Origin: Dehalococcoidia bacterium
GTDB lineage: Bacteria > Chloroflexota > Dehalococcoidia > E44-bin15
Assembly (NCBI GenBank): GCA_004377275.1
Contig: SOIC01000186.1
Span: forward strand, 1 to 6,820
Reading direction: 5' to 3'
DNA: 6,820 bases
Both the position numbers and the translations under genes were made by a program. The notes under the pieces were generated by a model. It was given only the letters and a program-made list of their open reading frames with translations. It was not told the DNA's origin and did no database searches. Shown here piece by piece: positions 5,510-6,820 of the stretch (the stretch's first letter is position 1; the number at the start of each line of letters is the position of its first letter).

Positions 5510-5941
5510 TTACAGGGCATAAATCTCTTTCCCAAAGGTATGAACCCAGTTCTTTTTCAAAACCTCCAACGCCTCATCGGTTTTGTCCACGCCCACGATG
5601 ATTATGGGCTGCCCGCTTTCTCCCCTGCCCAGATAGGGATAGAGATAGTGGACATTAATGTTAGCCCTTTTCAGGGGCTTAAGTACGGCTTGAAGGCCAC
5701 CGGGATGGTCCGGTACCTCTACCGCTATTACGTCGGTTTCTTTCACAGAGTAACCATGGCTTCTTAAGACATTGGTGGTTTTCTCCGGGTCATCCGCGAC
5801 AAACCTCACGGTACTGACGTCGGATGTATCGGCTACAGAAATGGCCCTGATGTTTATTCCTTCAGCTCCCAGGAATTCGCTCACATCCAGGAACCTCCCC
5901 GGCACATTGTCCAGACTAATCGAAGTCTGTTTTACGCACAT
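5510..5941 (-). CDS. Tandem ACT-domain protein, probable amino-acid sensor
   Basis: A 143-residue protein made of two ACT domains and nothing else. ACT 1 spans about 5-66 (start motif DNVPGRFLDV, then GINIRAISVADTSDVSTVRF) and ACT 2 about 72-131 (start motif VPDHPGGLQAVLKPL, then NINVHYLYPYL). ACT domains bind amino acids at the interface between copies and usually control an enzyme or gene. Stand-alone tandem-ACT proteins are known next to 2-oxoacid:ferredoxin oxidoreductase and aryl/acyl-CoA ligase genes, which fits the upstream oxidoreductase. The gene is 93 bases downstream of the gamma subunit and 31 bases before the ThDP enzyme. The partner could be either, and may work like the small subunit of acetolactate synthase, but the sequence is not the IlvN/IlvH type. 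GGGGGT (5952-5947) precedes the ATG. Confidence 0.82.
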   Translation of the reverse strand: MCVKQTSISLDNVPGRFLDVSEFLGAEGINIRAISVADTSDVSTVRFVADDPEKTTNVLRSHGYSVKETDVIAVEVPDHPGGLQAVLKPLKRANINVHYLYPYLGRGESGQPIIIVGVDKTDEALEVLKKNWVHTFGKEIYAL

Positions 5942-5954
5942 GACTTACCCCCGA

Positions 5955-6003
5955 TTGGATTTACATTCCAGATATTTTGCGCCTATTGGAATTCCCATTC
6001 CAA
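5955..6003 (-). repeat. Two TTGGA...TCCA inverted repeats between gamma-subunit and ACT genes
   Basis: In the 93-base gap, TTGGAAT (5986-5992) and ATTCCAA (5997-6003) form a perfect 7-bp inverted repeat. On the transcribed strand the four-base loop is GGGA, a GNRA-type tetraloop. A weaker copy, TTGGA (5955-5959) and TCCAG (5967-5971), lies with its centre about 31 bp away, roughly three helical turns. No T-run follows, so this is not a standard terminator. It may be an mRNA hairpin for processing or stability, or a paired operator for a dimeric regulator. Confidence 0.45.
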
Positions 6004-6034
6004 GACTACCAGTAATTAAAACCCGTTGCGCGGA

Positions 6035-6565
6035 TTATAACAGATCATACCCTGCCATTAAGGCCTTCTTGTTAATAGCGATCAGTTTTTGCTTATCCTT
6101 CAAAGCGCTTTTGAGCCCTTCGATTACGCTCGAAACGGAAACGAGATTGCTTTTCTTGGTAAATGCTCCCAGCATCACCATGTTGGCGGATCGCGGGTTA
6201 CCCAACTTTTCAGCAATACTATTTGCCGGAACTCTGACAATGTCAATATCACCCCTTGAGACCTCAGCTTCAATTAGAGAGGAATTTATAAATAGTACAC
6301 CACCTGATTGAATCTGGTTTTGAAATCTGACCAGAGAGGGTTGATTCATGGCTACAATGAAGTCCGGAGAAGAGGCAACTGGGGATGCAATCTCTTCATC
6401 TGATACCGCTACCGTGCAATTGGCAGTGCCCCCGCGAACTTCGGCGCCGTAGGAAGGTAAATAGGTTACATTCTTTCCCTCTAACATTGCTGCCTGGGCC
6501 AAATTGAGGCCCATGGAGAGAACACCCTGGCCTCCAAAACCGGCAAAAATTGTCTTAATCAGCAT
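6035..6565 (-). CDS. 2-oxoacid:ferredoxin oxidoreductase, gamma subunit
   Basis: A 176-residue subunit of a CoA-dependent 2-oxoacid:acceptor oxidoreductase (KorC/VorC/PorG/IorB-like catalytic-gamma fold). Hallmarks are the N-terminal AGFGGQGV (8-15) and SYGAEVRGGTANC (38-50). In the complete enzyme, alpha, beta and gamma subunits convert a 2-oxoacid plus CoA to an acyl-CoA, CO2 and reduced ferredoxin. The length is normal for a stand-alone gamma subunit. The start overlaps the end of the beta subunit gene by 11 bases, indicating translational coupling; the Shine-Dalgarno is accordingly poor. The substrate (2-oxoglutarate, branched-chain, pyruvate or arylpyruvate) cannot be decided from this subunit, so no gene symbol is given. 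Confidence 0.9.
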   Translation of the reverse strand: MLIKTIFAGFGGQGVLSMGLNLAQAAMLEGKNVTYLPSYGAEVRGGTANCTVAVSDEEIASPVASSPDFIVAMNQPSLVRFQNQIQSGGVLFINSSLIEAEVSRGDIDIVRVPANSIAEKLGNPRSANMVMLGAFTKKSNLVSVSSVIEGLKSALKDKQKLIAINKKALMAGYDLL

Positions 6566-6820
6566 CGGTTTTTCCAGTTATATCCTTGATTACCCCTAAA
6601 GGGAACTCTTTTGTCATCACTTTATCGATCCACTGCCACGATTCCAACGGGGTCATCCTCCAGTTGATGGGACACGGAGAGAGTATTTCCACCAGAGAGA
6701 AACCAAGATCGTCGATCTGGGCTTGGAATGCCTTGCGGATGGCCTTTTTCGTCTTTCTAATGTTGGCCGGAGAGTTCACCGCAGTCCGCTCAATATATAC
6801 CGCACCTCTAACCAATGCTA
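6555..6820 (-). CDS. 2-oxoacid:ferredoxin oxidoreductase, beta subunit (C-terminal part only)
   Basis: The frame is open to the right edge: the codon before the TTG at 6815 reads Ala, so the TTG is an internal Leu and the gene continues outside the window. The visible part, about 87 residues, matches the C-terminus of the ThDP-binding beta subunit. It has the ARG-like segment (LVRGAVYIERTA), the helix KAIRKAFQAQ, the family signature VEILSPCP-x-NW, and a C-terminal stretch after it. The ThDP motif itself lies outside the window. It forms one operon with the overlapping gamma subunit. An alpha subunit gene probably lies further upstream. Confidence 0.87.
   Translation of the reverse strand, partial: ALVRGAVYIERTAVNSPANIRKTKKAIRKAFQAQIDDLGFSLVEILSPCPINWRMTPLESWQWIDKVMTKEFPLGVIKDITGKTDAD

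Noticed and set aside
5772..6311. 179-codon + strand open frame over the ACT and gamma-subunit genes.
   Set aside because: It is the antisense shadow of two confidently identified genes and has no motif of its own.

Overview
This 6.8-kb window looks like part of the genome of a strictly anaerobic bacterium. The best guess is a Dehalococcoidia-like member of the Chloroflexota. The reasons are the density of iron-sulfur and ferredoxin-linked proteins, the small Cys/His protein with a 'GPTSKGVC..CG' core (remembered as common in that phylum, not checked), and the tandem-ACT and 2-oxoacid:ferredoxin oxidoreductase pair. The taxonomic call is an inference from protein style, not from a marker gene.

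Layout. The left part (119-2240) is on the + strand: a Crp/Fnr-family regulator, a small ferredoxin with ten cysteines, a short Cys/His protein, and a four-helix cytochrome b fused to a ferredoxin domain. At the far left edge a gene probably diverges on the - strand (49 to 1) from a shared control region holding an extended -10 box and a 9-bp inverted repeat. The right part (6820 down to 2468) is on the - strand and reads as one operon: the C-terminal end of a 2-oxoacid:ferredoxin oxidoreductase beta subunit, its gamma subunit (11-base overlap), a tandem-ACT protein, a thiamine-diphosphate enzyme of the acetolactate synthase/2-oxoacid decarboxylase superfamily, and a zinc-dependent medium-chain alcohol dehydrogenase. 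The two blocks converge on a 227-base gap (2241-2467). That gap carries a decayed 3' end of a glycine tRNA on the - strand, followed by a T-run, which could be an old integration scar.

How the genes may work together. The - strand operon offers two fates for a 2-oxoacid: oxidative decarboxylation to an acyl-CoA with reduced ferredoxin (the oxidoreductase), or non-oxidative carboligation or decarboxylation by the ThDP enzyme, whose product the alcohol dehydrogenase could reduce. The tandem-ACT protein would be the amino-acid sensor. This suggests amino-acid or 2-oxoacid fermentation with redox balancing. The + strand block encodes electron carriers: a soluble ferredoxin and a membrane cytochrome b whose ferredoxin domain should face the cytoplasm, suited to moving electrons between a soluble donor and the quinone pool. 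The Crp/Fnr regulator carries a CRP-like recognition helix, and a near-consensus CRP-like site lies just before the ferredoxin gene.

Base composition is uneven by hand count of sampled lines: about 60% G+C in the regulator and ThDP gene, in the forties for the other operon genes, and about 38% in the cytochrome b gene. No CRISPR array, insertion sequence, rRNA or intact tRNA is visible.
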